Below are positions 34,427 through 42,737 of a stretch of 64,000 nucleotides of DNA, in pieces. The number at the start of each line of letters is the position of its first letter. The first letter of the stretch is position 1. The notes under the pieces were generated by a model. That model was not told the origin of the DNA, made no database searches, and was given only the letters and a program-made list of their open reading frames with translations. Origin of the DNA: Actinoplanes sp. L3-i22 (lineage in GTDB: Bacteria; Actinomycetota; Actinomycetes; Mycobacteriales; Micromonosporaceae); NCBI RefSeq assembly GCF_019704555.1, contig NZ_AP024745.1:2922501-2986500 (forward strand), given 5' to 3'. Made by a program: the position numbers and the translations under genes.

Positions 34427-35176
34427 ATGAGCCGGGTAGCGATCATCACGGGTGCGGCACGTGGCATCGGTGCGGCCACCGCACTCCAGTTCGCGTCCGA
34501 GGGCGCGGCCGTCGCCGTGCTCGACCTGAACGAGTCCGACTGCGCCGACGTGGTCGGCCGGATCCAGGCCGCCGGCGGCACCGCCGTCGCGTTCGGCTGC
34601 GACGTCGCCGACGAGAGCCAGGTCGACGCCGTGATCGACAAGGTCGCGTCCGAGCTGGGCGGGGTTGACGTGCTGGTCAACAATGCCGGCGTGACCCGGG
34701 ACAACCTGCTGCACAAGATGCCCGCGTCGGACTGGGACCTGGTCATGAACGTGCACCTGCGCGGCGCGTTCCTGTGCAGCCGGGCGGCCCAGCGGCACAT
34801 GGTCCCCAAGCGCTCTGGCAAGATCGTCAATACGTCGAGCGTCTCCGCGCTCGGCAACCGGGGCCAGGCCAACTACGCCGCGGCCAAGGCCGGGATCCAG
34901 GGCCTGACCCGTACGCTCGCGATGGAGCTCGGCCCGTTCGGGATCAACGTCAATGCGGTCGCGCCCGGGTTCATCGTCACCGAGATGACCGACGCGACGG
35001 CTGCTCGGATCGGTGTCTCCGCTGCCGATATGCAGGCCAAGGCAGCCGAGATCACCCCGTTGCGGCGGGTCGGTCACCCCGAGGACATCGCCAAGGTCGT
35101 CGCGTTCCTGGCCAGCGACGCCGCCTCCTTCGTCACCGGCCAGACCCTGTACGTCGACGGCGGACGCCGTCTTTAA
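34427..35176 (+). CDS. FabG-like short-chain dehydrogenase/reductase
   Basis: A 249-residue NAD(P)-dependent 3-oxoacyl reductase or hydroxyacyl dehydrogenase. The cofactor motif is TGAARGIG, followed by NNAGVTRDN, the catalytic S-Y-K set (NTSSVSALGN and YAAAKAGIQG) and the C-terminal VTGQTLYVDGG. It lies between two acyl-CoA dehydrogenase genes, 17 bp after the first and 11 bp before the second, so a beta-oxidation-type role is likely rather than fatty-acid synthesis. Confidence 0.93.
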   Translation: MSRVAIITGAARGIGAATALQFASEGAAVAVLDLNESDCADVVGRIQAAGGTAVAFGCDVADESQVDAVIDKVASELGGVDVLVNNAGVTRDNLLHKMPASDWDLVMNVHLRGAFLCSRAAQRHMVPKRSGKIVNTSSVSALGNRGQANYAAAKAGIQGLTRTLAMELGPFGINVNAVAPGFIVTEMTDATAARIGVSAADMQAKAAEITPLRRVGHPEDIAKVVAFLASDAASFVTGQTLYVDGGRRL

Positions 35177-35187
35177 GAAAGGTCGTC

Positions 35188-36345
35188 ATGCGTCGCACTG
35201 TTTTCAATGAGGACCACGAGGCGTTCCGTCAGACGCTGCGAGAGTTCCTCGCCGCCGAGGTCGTGCCGCACTACGACGAGTGGCTGCACGACGGTGAGGT
35301 GCCGCGCGACTTCTACAAGAAGCTGGCGGAGCTGGGTCTGTTCGGCATCGAGGTGCCGGAGGAGTTCGGCGGCGCCGGCATCGACTCGTTCAAGTTCGCC
35401 GCGATCCAGTACGAGGAGACCACCCGCGCCGGCGTCTCGTTCGGCGGCTCCGGGGTGCACGTCGCGCTCTGCCTGCCGTACCTGCTGAAGCTCGCCACGC
35501 AGGAGCAGAAGGAGCGCTGGCTGCCGTCGTTCGTCAGCGGCGACATGATGTTCGCGATCGCGATGACCGAGCCCGGCACCGGCTCCGACCTGGCCGGCAT
35601 GACCACGAACGCCAAGCTGACCGAGGACGGCAAGCACTACGTCCTGAACGGCGCGAAGACGTTCATCACCGGCGGCGTCCTGGCCGACCGCGTGATCGTC
35701 TGCGCGCGCACCTCCCCGGCCAAGCCGGACGACCGGCGCTTCGGCATCTCGCTGCTGGTCGTCGACACCAAGCTGCCCGGCTACTCGGTCGGCCGCAAGC
35801 TCGACAAGCTCGGCCTGAAGACCTCCGACACCGCCGAACTGGCCTTCTCCGACGTGCTCGTCCCGGTCGAGGACCTGCTCGGCGAGGAGAACCAGGGCTT
35901 CTCGTACCTGGGTCAGAACCTGCCCCAGGAGCGCCTCGGCATCGCCTACGGCGCGTACGCGCAGGCGGCGGCCGCGGTCGAGTTCGCCAAGCGGTACACG
36001 CTGGAGCGCAAGGTCTTCGGCCAGTCCGTCGCCTCGTTCCAGAACACCAAGTTCGAGCTGGCCGCCTGCCAGGCCGAGGTGGACGCGGCCCAGGCCGTCG
36101 CCGACCGCGCGCTGGAGGCCCTCGACGCCGGCGAGCTGACCGCGGCCGAGGCCGCGTCGGCGAAGCTGTTCTGCACCGAGGTCGCGCACCGGGTGATCGA
36201 CCGCTGCCTGCAGCTGCACGGCGGCTACGGCTTCATCAACGAGTACCCGATCGCCCGTCTCTACGCGGACAACCGCGTCAACCGCATCTACGGCGGCACG
36301 TCGGAGGTCATGAAGATGATCATCGCGAAGGACATGGGTCTCTAG
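35188..36345 (+). CDS. Acyl-CoA dehydrogenase (LCAD-like)
   Basis: A 385-residue FAD enzyme. Signatures are [33 protein letters not shown] and LHGGYGFINEYPIARLYADNR. The C-terminal motif is IYGGTSEVMKMIIAKDMGL, with Gly where medium-chain enzymes carry the catalytic Glu. As in long-chain or isovaleryl enzymes, the base probably sits elsewhere (the mid-protein Glu region). ATG at 35188; longer upstream frames overlap the SDR. It ends the operon before a strong terminator. Confidence 0.94.
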   Translation: MRRTVFNEDHEAFRQTLREFLAAEVVPHYDEWLHDGEVPRDFYKKLAELGLFGIEVPEEFGGAGIDSFKFAAIQYEETTRAGVSFGGSGVHVALCLPYLLKLATQEQKERWLPSFVSGDMMFAIAMTEPGTGSDLAGMTTNAKLTEDGKHYVLNGAKTFITGGVLADRVIVCARTSPAKPDDRRFGISLLVVDTKLPGYSVGRKLDKLGLKTSDTAELAFSDVLVPVEDLLGEENQGFSYLGQNLPQERLGIAYGAYAQAAAAVEFAKRYTLERKVFGQSVASFQNTKFELAACQAEVDAAQAVADRALEALDAGELTAAEAASAKLFCTEVAHRVIDRCLQLHGGYGFINEYPIARLYADNRVNRIYGGTSEVMKMIIAKDMGL

Positions 36346-36360
36346 GACCGCGATCATTCC

Positions 36361-36400
36361 CGCAAGCCGCGGCGGTTGCCGCGGCTTGCGCTTCCTTCAA
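36361..36400 (+). terminator. Hairpin terminator of the acyl-CoA dehydrogenase operon
   Basis: A perfect 13-bp stem (36361-36373 with 36378-36390) with a GGTT loop is followed by CTTCCTTCAA. It lies between convergent genes and may serve both directions. Confidence 0.8.
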
Positions 36401-36437
36401 GAGCATTTGCGGTACGGCCGGAGCCCCCGCCCCGACC

Positions 36438-37328
36438 TCAGGGGATGTAGTCCTCGAGCAGGGCCGGGGTCAGGTTGGACTTCTGGATGATGGTCAGCAC
36501 GGCCAGGAAGTCCTCGATGAAGGCCGGCCGGAAGTGCATCAGGATGATGTCCCCGGGCGCCACCCGCTTGTGCCCGTCCTGGAACCGGATCTTGCCCTTG
36601 TCGGTGGTCTCCTTCCAGGTGAACGAGGCCTTCATCCCGCAGTCCTTGACGGCCCGCAGCGTGTTGCCGTTGAACGCGCCGAACGGCGGGCGGAACAGCA
36701 CCGGCCGGCGGCCGTAGAGCTTGCCGAGCTGGTCCGCGGAGCCGCAGATCTGATGCTTCTGCGCCTCGTACGACATGCCCGGCAGGTTCGGGTGGGTCAG
36801 CGTGTGCGCCTCGATTACCGCGCCGGTCTGTTGCAGCTCGGTGAAGTAGGCCGGCTTCACCTTGACCGCGTCGACCTCCAGGAACAGCGTGATCGGCACG
36901 TTCGCGGCCTGGAACAGCTTCACGGCCAGCGGGTTCTTCTCCCAGCCGTCGTCGATGGTGATGAACGCGATCCGGTCCTTGGTCGGGATCCGCTGGAAGT
37001 TCGGGGCCTTCTCACCCGGGGGCAGCTTCACCTTGAACGCGGCCGGGGGCGCCGGGAACTGCGGGACCCGGGCGCGGATGTTCGCCGGCAGGGCGGCCAG
37101 CGCGGCCGAGACCGCCTCCGGCGTCTGCGCCCCGTTGACCGGAACCCCGGAGACCGGATTACTGGACGGCGCGGCCTCGGTCGGCCCAGTCGTCACCGAT
37201 GTCGACTCGGGCGTCACCGAAGCCGGCGCGGACACGAACGCGGGCGGGCTGCTCCCGTCGTTGCACCCTGCGACGATCGCCAGCAGCACGCCCGCGGCTA
37301 CTACGCGTAACAGTTTGCTTCGTTTCAC
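36438..37328 (-). CDS. Polysaccharide deacetylase lipoprotein
   Basis: A 296-residue secreted lipoprotein with a NodB-type deacetylase domain. The signal ends in the lipobox VAGC (C22), followed by a Ser/Thr/Pro-rich spacer to about residue 70. Catalytic motifs are FITIDDGWEKN (motif 1, base and metal Asp), AHTLTHPNL (motif 2 His pair) and RPPFGAF (motif 3). It removes N- or O-acetyl groups from cell-wall or exopolysaccharide. GTG at 37328 is chosen over the ATG at 37394 because it starts the signal peptide and has a GAGGAC site. Confidence 0.9.
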   Translation of the reverse strand: MKRSKLLRVVAAGVLLAIVAGCNDGSSPPAFVSAPASVTPESTSVTTGPTEAAPSSNPVSGVPVNGAQTPEAVSAALAALPANIRARVPQFPAPPAAFKVKLPPGEKAPNFQRIPTKDRIAFITIDDGWEKNPLAVKLFQAANVPITLFLEVDAVKVKPAYFTELQQTGAVIEAHTLTHPNLPGMSYEAQKHQICGSADQLGKLYGRRPVLFRPPFGAFNGNTLRAVKDCGMKASFTWKETTDKGKIRFQDGHKRVAPGDIILMHFRPAFIEDFLAVLTIIQKSNLTPALLEDYIP

Positions 37329-37447
37329 GCCATTGTCCTCACCGTCGGTAATCCTCAGCCCTTGTGACGCTGGGGACCCGTGGAATGCTGACACGTGCGG
37401 TCAACTGTGCTGTTCGTCACGATGCGGCACAGTTCTAGGGTGACCCC

Positions 37448-38014
37448 ATGGCGCTGTTGCACAAGACCGAGATCCGACCGGGCAAGCTCGAGCTGCTGAG
37501 CGGCTGGCTGCCCGCGCAGAGTTGGTATTCCGGGCCGTCCGAGCCCGAGGTCAGCCGGGTCGGTGCGGCCCGGTTCGACGATCCGGCCGGCGAGGTCGGC
37601 CTGGAGATCATCCTGGTCCGGGTCGGCGACGGGCCGGTGCTGAACGTGCCGCTGACGTACCGGGGCGCGCCGCTCGACGGGGCCGCCGAGTTCCTGGTCG
37701 GGACGATGGAGCACGGCGTCCTCGGGCCGCGCTGGGTCTACGACGCGGCCGGCGACCCGATCTTCGCCCAGGTGCTGGCCGACGCGATCCGCAACGGCGA
37801 GCGGCAGGCCGTGGAGGAGGTGCACGGCGGCGGCACGGTGTTCGTCCGCGAGCCCGACCTGCAGCTGCGCGGCAGCGGCTCCGGCGCGACCGACGCGAGC
37901 GTGGTCGAGCTGTCCCGGACGCCGCAGGCCGTCCCCGCCCCGGGCGAGGCGGTCCTGACCGGTCAGTGGGCCGGTCTCGACGCCCCGATCGTGCTCGCCC
38001 GGCTCATCCCCTAG
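37448..38014 (+). CDS. Maltokinase N-terminal cap-like protein
   Basis: A 188-residue cytosolic protein resembling only the N-terminal cap of maltokinase (IRPGKLELLSGWLPAQSWYSG, LEIILVRVGDGPVLNVPLTYRG, HGVLGPRWVYDAAGDPIF). The kinase domain is absent, so it is not a maltokinase. Such stand-alone cap proteins occur in many actinobacteria and their role is unknown. It lies 63 bp before the MoxR/VWA gene pair in the same direction. Confidence 0.75.
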   Translation: MALLHKTEIRPGKLELLSGWLPAQSWYSGPSEPEVSRVGAARFDDPAGEVGLEIILVRVGDGPVLNVPLTYRGAPLDGAAEFLVGTMEHGVLGPRWVYDAAGDPIFAQVLADAIRNGERQAVEEVHGGGTVFVREPDLQLRGSGSGATDASVVELSRTPQAVPAPGEAVLTGQWAGLDAPIVLARLIP

Positions 38015-38077
38015 GGCGACGGGTTTTGCGGCCGTGACTACCGTGGGCCCGCGAGGAACCCGGAGGGGGCCCACGGT

Positions 38078-39202
38078 ATGAACCAGCGTTACGCGGACAC
38101 CATCACGGCACTTGGCACCGCGCTGATCGCGCAGGTCCCGGTTCTCCTCTGGGGACCACCCGGGCAGGGCAAGACCAGCGTGATCGAGTCGCTCGGCGAC
38201 GACCTCGACTTCCACGTGGAGACGGTGATCGCGTCGCTGCACGAGCCGGCCGACTTCGCCGGGCTGCCGATGCTCGACCCGGTCCGGGGCACCACCCGGA
38301 TGCTGCCGCCCGGCTGGGCGCGCCGGGTCGTCGAGGTCGGCGAGACCGGCCGGCCGAGCGTGGTCTTCTACGACGAGATCAGCACCACGCCGCCGGCCAC
38401 CCAGGCCGCGCTGCTCCGGCCGATCCTCACCGGCTGGGTCGGTGACCTGCGGCTGCCGCCGGGCACGTGCAGCGTCGCCGCCGCCAACCCGCCGGAGATC
38501 GCCGCCGACGGGTGGGACCTGGCGCCGCCGCTGGCGAACCGGTTCGTCCACCTGGACTGGATCCTGCCGGCCGACGTGGTCCGCGACGGCTTCACCATCG
38601 GATGGCCGCGGGTGCCGGTGCCGGCCGTCGCGCCGGACCTGGTCGACCGGGCGACGGTCTCGGCGAAGCTGCTGGTCGGCACGTTCCTGCGGGCCCGGCC
38701 GGAGCTGGTGACCCGGATGCCGGCGTCCTCCGAGCAGTCCGGCCGGGCGTTCCCGACCCCGCGTACCTGGGAGATGGGCGCCCGGCTCTACGGCGCCGCG
38801 CAGGCCGCCGGGTTCGGCGAGACGGTGATCCTGCTGCTGCTCAACGGCTCGGTCGGCACGGCCGCCGCCGCCGAGTTCCTGGAGTTCGTCCGGCACCTGG
38901 ATCTGCCCGACCCGGAGACCCTGCTGAAGGACCCGTCCGGGTACGAGGTGCCGATCCGTCGCGCCGACCAGGTCTTCGCCACCGCGGCCGCGGTCTTCAC
39001 GGCGATGACGAACGACCCGACCCCGGAACGATGGCTGGCCTGCGGCACCATCCTCGCGAAGATCGCCGACGCGGGCATGGCCGACATCGCGGTCCTCTAC
39101 GCGCGGCGCTGGGCCGACCCGGCGACGCGGCCGCCGGGCACGCTGCCGACCGCTGATCAGTTCCAGTCGTTGCGGCCGATCCTGGCCGAGCTCCATGGAT
39201 GA
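38078..39202 (+). CDS. MoxR-like AAA ATPase
   Basis: A 374-residue cytosolic AAA+ ATPase. Walker A is GPPGQGKTS (about 26-34), Walker B VVFYDEIST (about 102-110), sensor 1 SVAAANPPE. MoxR proteins work as chaperones with VWA-domain partners to assemble or activate a target. The next gene, overlapping by 8 bp, encodes such a partner. The ribosome site is GGAGGGGGCC before the ATG. Confidence 0.9.
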   Translation: MNQRYADTITALGTALIAQVPVLLWGPPGQGKTSVIESLGDDLDFHVETVIASLHEPADFAGLPMLDPVRGTTRMLPPGWARRVVEVGETGRPSVVFYDEISTTPPATQAALLRPILTGWVGDLRLPPGTCSVAAANPPEIAADGWDLAPPLANRFVHLDWILPADVVRDGFTIGWPRVPVPAVAPDLVDRATVSAKLLVGTFLRARPELVTRMPASSEQSGRAFPTPRTWEMGARLYGAAQAAGFGETVILLLLNGSVGTAAAAEFLEFVRHLDLPDPETLLKDPSGYEVPIRRADQVFATAAAVFTAMTNDPTPERWLACGTILAKIADAGMADIAVLYARRWADPATRPPGTLPTADQFQSLRPILAELHG

Positions 39203-41150
39203 GCACAGCCGGGAGGCCGCACTCCGGCTCTCGGCCGGGCGGGTGGTGGCCGCCGGGCGGATGCCGTACCTGAGCACCGCCCTGTTCGCGATGGTCCCGG
39301 TGCTGACCCGGGAACTGCCGACGTTCGGGGTGGACGCCCGCTGGCGGATGTACGCGAACCCGGACTTCGTCCTCACCCTCGACCCCGAGGAGGTCGCCGG
39401 CGCGTGGCTGCACGAGGCCGGACATCTCCTGCACGGGCACCGCGAGCGCTGGACCGCGCTGGCCGAGCCGCAGCGCCACCACCCGATGTTCAACGCGGCG
39501 GCGGACGCGGCGATCAACGAGGAGCTGCGCGACGCGGGCGTGACGTTGCCGGCGGTCCGCGCCTACTACTGGGAGCGGATCCCGCGCGCCCGTCGCGGGA
39601 TGATCGCCGAGGAGATGTACCGGCTGCTCCGCGACGTGCCGGCCGGCACCCCCGCCGCGGCTGCGCCGGGCGGATCAGAAACGGCCAAGCCGTCGATCAC
39701 CCTGAGCCCGGACCATCTGCCCGCGGCGGCGACGAAAATTACGGTACGGGGGAGCGGCACCCGATTCGGCCCGCGAACCGTGGTGACCCTCCGCAACGAT
39801 CGCGGGCACCCGGTGCCGCACACGGTCGCCGCCGTCCGGGTGATCACCGGCCAGCTGCTCACCGCCACGATCGGGCCGGTCCCGCCCGGGCTCTACCGCG
39901 TCGAGGTGGACGGGCACCCGGCGGTGCTGCCGATCGGGCTGCCGTTCGCCGAGGTGAGCCCGTCCGCGCTGCCGGCCGGCTACGGCACGCCCCACCCGAT
40001 GGCGGCGGCCTGCGACGACTTCGACCTCGGGCCGGACAGCACGCTGGTGGTGGCCCGGTTCGACGACGACGGGCTGACCCTGGTCCCGGACGCCGCCGCC
40101 GACCCGGCGACGGTCACCACCCGGGTCCTGAACTTCGACCTGCTCGAGTCGTTGCCGGCCGGGGCGTACGCGGTGATCATCGGCACGGAGGGGAGGTCGG
40201 CGGTCGCGGTCCTGGTGGTGGACGGCTCCCCGGCGCCGGCCGCGGGTTCTTCCGACTTCGACCCTTGGAGCAGCGGCGCCGCGGCCGGGTCCACGTCGGA
40301 CAGTCCTGCGCCGGGCTCCTCTGCGCCGGGCTCCTCTGCGTCGGGTGGTTCCGCGTCGGGTGGTTCCGTGCCGCCGGGGGACTGCGGCTCCGGGGCCGGG
40401 GGTGAGCGCCGGGACTGGGAGGAGTCCGAGACCGACGGCGGCGAGCCGGACGGCAGCGTCAGCGACGGCCGCGCCGAGATGCTGCGCCACCAGGTCGCCC
40501 GGGAGATCCAGGACCGCCAGCGGACCGCCGGGGACGTGCCGGCCGGCCTGCGCCGGTTCGCCGACGAGACGCTGACCAGCAAGGTCGACTGGCGGCGCGA
40601 GCTGCGCAGCGTGGTGAGCCGGTCCCGGGCCTCGGTGGCCGGGCTGCGGGACTACACCTACGCCCGGCCGTCCCGCCGCGCCTCGTCGGTCCCCGGGCTG
40701 GCGCTGCCGGCGATGCGCGCCCCGCGCCCACCCCGGCTGGACGTCGTGATCGACACGTCCGGCTCGATGTCCGCGGCAATGCTCGGCCAGGTCACCGCCG
40801 AACTGCGCGGCATCATCCGGGCCCAGCGCGGCGACACCGTCCGGGTGCTGTGCTGCGACGCCCGCAGCGGCGAGGTGCAGCGGGTCGCCCGGATCGAGGA
40901 CGTGACGTTCACCGGAGGCGGCGGCACCGACATGCGGACCGGTCTGAACGCGGCGGCGGCGCTGCGCCCACGCGCGGACGTGATCGTGCTGGCCACCGAC
41001 GGCGACACCCCATGGCCGACCGCGCCACCGGCGGACAACCCGAGGGCCCGCTACGTGGTGGTCCTGGTCGACGGCGACCGCCCCCACGTCCCACCCTGGA
41101 TGCGCAAGATCATCGCCACTGATGATCTTCGAGCCACCCCCACCACATAA
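39195..41150 (+). CDS. VWA-like protein with HExxH metallopeptidase-like domain and Ig-like insert
   Basis: A 651-residue protein. Residues 1-155 carry a DUF2201-type metallopeptidase-like domain with HEAGH (73-77). Residues 163-260 (SITLSPDHLPAAATKITVRG) look like an Ig/IPT fold, followed by another beta-rich part and a Gly/Ser/Pro-rich linker at about 355-415 with SSAPGS-type repeats. Residues about 420-651 carry a VWA-like domain with the MIDAS motif DVVIDTSGSMS. The usual DUF2201-VWA protein is about 400 residues, so the insert is unusual. It overlaps the MoxR gene by 8 bp, so the two act together. No signal peptide. Confidence 0.85.
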   Translation: MDEHSREAALRLSAGRVVAAGRMPYLSTALFAMVPVLTRELPTFGVDARWRMYANPDFVLTLDPEEVAGAWLHEAGHLLHGHRERWTALAEPQRHHPMFNAAADAAINEELRDAGVTLPAVRAYYWERIPRARRGMIAEEMYRLLRDVPAGTPAAAAPGGSETAKPSITLSPDHLPAAATKITVRGSGTRFGPRTVVTLRNDRGHPVPHTVAAVRVITGQLLTATIGPVPPGLYRVEVDGHPAVLPIGLPFAEVSPSALPAGYGTPHPMAAACDDFDLGPDSTLVVARFDDDGLTLVPDAAADPATVTTRVLNFDLLESLPAGAYAVIIGTEGRSAVAVLVVDGSPAPAAGSSDFDPWSSGAAAGSTSDSPAPGSSAPGSSASGGSASGGSVPPGDCGSGAGGERRDWEESETDGGEPDGSVSDGRAEMLRHQVAREIQDRQRTAGDVPAGLRRFADETLTSKVDWRRELRSVVSRSRASVAGLRDYTYARPSRRASSVPGLALPAMRAPRPPRLDVVIDTSGSMSAAMLGQVTAELRGIIRAQRGDTVRVLCCDARSGEVQRVARIEDVTFTGGGGTDMRTGLNAAAALRPRADVIVLATDGDTPWPTAPPADNPRARYVVVLVDGDRPHVPPWMRKIIATDDLRATPTT

Positions 41151-41219
41151 CCCACCCAACCCAAGGGGGCGCGCCCAACTGCCATTGTCCCGCAAATCCC
41201 CAAGATCATGACAATCCCC

Positions 41220-41245
41220 TGTGGACAACGGGCCAGTGTGGATAA
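41220..41245 (-). promoter_or_regulatory. Two DnaA boxes
   Basis: On the reverse strand, TTGTCCACA (41228-41220) is the actinobacterial DnaA box and TTATCCACA (41245-41237) is the classic bacterial box. They are in the same orientation and 17 bp apart, in a non-coding spacer. This is not an oriC context (no dnaA, dnaN or parAB nearby), so regulation or DnaA titration is more likely. Confidence 0.65.
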
Positions 41246-41333
41246 CGCAAATGATCACCAGCAGTCCACCAAAATGGTCACTGGCAGCCCGGTACGCAGG
41301 CCTTCGACCGAGGCGCCCGCATCCACCCCACGC

Positions 41334-41488
41334 GAGCTGGTGGTGAGGGTCGTTTCGGGACGTGGGTGCAGCCGTGGCCGCCAGCCGGGCTGCGTGAGCT
41401 GGTGGTGAGGGTCGTTTCGGGACGTGGGTGCAGCCGTGGCCGCCAGCCGGGCTGCGTGAGCTGGTGGTGAGGGTCGTTTCGGGGCGTG
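41334..41488. repeat. 62-bp tandem repeat (2.5 copies)
   Basis: Two nearly exact 62-bp units start at 41334 and 41396, and a partial third starts at 41458. Units begin GAGCTGGTGGTGAGGGTCG and end with GCCGGGCTGCGT. As 62 is not a multiple of three, no frame is kept, and the region looks non-coding. Confidence 0.92.
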
Positions 41489-41580
41489 CGAACAGCCCCT
41501 GGGCGCCGGCCTGACCTTGCGCGCGAGGACGTGGGCCCACGACGTACCTCGCGAATGGCCGCAATCGCCGGCGACCGCAA

Positions 41581-41780
41581 GCGGCGGCCGGAGCGGTGAC
41601 CGGCGGCGGGGCTGGCTGGTGGGCGGGGTGAGTGGTGGCGGTAGTGGGCGGCGGCCGGAGCGGTGACCGGCGGCGGGGCTGGCTGGTAAGCGGGGTGAGT
41701 GGTGACGGCAGTGGGCGGCGGCCGGAGCGGGGCCGGCGGCGGGGCTGGCTGGTAAGCGGGGTGAGCGGGGTGAGTAGCGA
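41581..41780. repeat. 67-bp tandem repeat (about 3 copies)
   Basis: Units of 67 bp start at 41581, 41648 and 41715, beginning GCGGCGGCCGGAGCGG and ending near GGCGGTAGTGG. The third is degenerate. It sits between the 62-bp repeat and the 3' end of the first unknown paralogue, on its downstream side. Confidence 0.88.
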
Positions 41781-41810
41781 CGGGGGTCGACGGGGTGGGC
41801 GGTGTAGTGA

Positions 41811-42728
41811 TCAGCTGCTGAGCAGGGCGAGTGTTCGCAGGCCGCTGACCTCCAGGGTGCCGGCTCGGTGCATTGCGAGCGCCTCCTCCGGCGGCAGTTT
41901 CGCGGCGGCGCACCAGGGGGCGGCCTCCGCCGGTACGCCGACCCGGCGCCAGGCCAGGGCGGGTGTGCACAGGCGCCAGATCTCGGCGAGCGGGAGCGGC
42001 CCGGGTCCGGCGTCGGCGAGCATTCCCTGCCAGCCGTTGATCTCCTCGCGGGTGAGGCAGGCGACCCGGGCGAATTCCGGCAGCGCGACCGAGAGGGGCT
42101 TCCCGCGCTCGCTCGGCAGGGCCGCGAGGACTGCCTCGTCGGCGGGCCAGGCGGCCAGGCGGAAGCGGGAGAAGGCGGCGAATACCGGGGCGGGCATGGT
42201 GCGCATCGGGTCGAGGAGGTCCACCTCGTCGAGGCCGAGGCCGAAGTCGTCCCGTGCGACCCGGCGTGCCTCGGACGGGAACGGCAGGTCCGGCGGCGCG
42301 GACCGGGGGTTGTACGTCAGATGGGCCGCTCGCGCCGGAACGCCCAGGCTCGCCGCCGCCCGGGCGGCCGACGTCCCGTCCCGGAACACGTCCCGCCAGA
42401 GGTGCATCATCGTGCAGCCGCGCAGCCGGTGGATGTCCCCCTGGAGCGGCCCCCGGATCCAGCTCTCGATCTCCGCCGGCGGCACGTCCACGTGTTCGAC
42501 CAGGGTGTCGATGATCCGATCGGACCATTCCGGGGCGAGCTGGGTGAGGATCCGGTCCAGCCGGTCGGGTGTCCAGTGGTCCAGCAGCGGCAGGACCGCC
42601 CGGATCAGCCGCGGGTCCCGGTCGATGTAGCGGCCCATGTGCCCGGGCCGCGGCCCGGCCGCCCACCGGCTCTGCCAGTACGGTGCCGCCGAGTCCAGCA
42701 GTCCGTCGAGATACTTCTGGATCAGCAT
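41811..42728 (-). CDS. Uncharacterised protein, tandem paralogue B
   Basis: A 305-residue cytosolic, mainly helical protein of no recognised family. It is a paralogue of the upstream neighbour: shared segments are LLDHWTPDRLD, MMHLWRDV, VACLTREE and KLPPEEALAMHRAGTLEVSGLRTLALL (here given in part). No catalytic motif, transmembrane segment or signal peptide is seen. Its ATG at 42728 lies 9 bp after the paralogue's stop, with a GAGGAC ribosome site inside the overlap region, so both are co-translated. Function is unknown. Confidence 0.75.
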   Translation of the reverse strand: MLIQKYLDGLLDSAAPYWQSRWAAGPRPGHMGRYIDRDPRLIRAVLPLLDHWTPDRLDRILTQLAPEWSDRIIDTLVEHVDVPPAEIESWIRGPLQGDIHRLRGCTMMHLWRDVFRDGTSAARAAASLGVPARAAHLTYNPRSAPPDLPFPSEARRVARDDFGLGLDEVDLLDPMRTMPAPVFAAFSRFRLAAWPADEAVLAALPSERGKPLSVALPEFARVACLTREEINGWQGMLADAGPGPLPLAEIWRLCTPALAWRRVGVPAEAAPWCAAAKLPPEEALAMHRAGTLEVSGLRTLALLSS

Positions 42729-42737
42729 GTGCCGTCC

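Noticed and set aside
37448..38014. Complete maltokinase
   Set aside because: Only the N-terminal cap region is present; no kinase motifs.
41220..41245. Chromosomal replication origin
   Set aside because: Only two boxes, no AT-rich unwinding element, and no dnaA, dnaN, gyrB or parAB genes.
39675..41564. A 629-residue reverse frame opposite the VWA gene and repeats
   Set aside because: Antisense composition and tandem-repeat shadows; no domain.
41334..41780. CRISPR array
   Set aside because: Units are long, contiguous and without spacers; no cas genes nearby.
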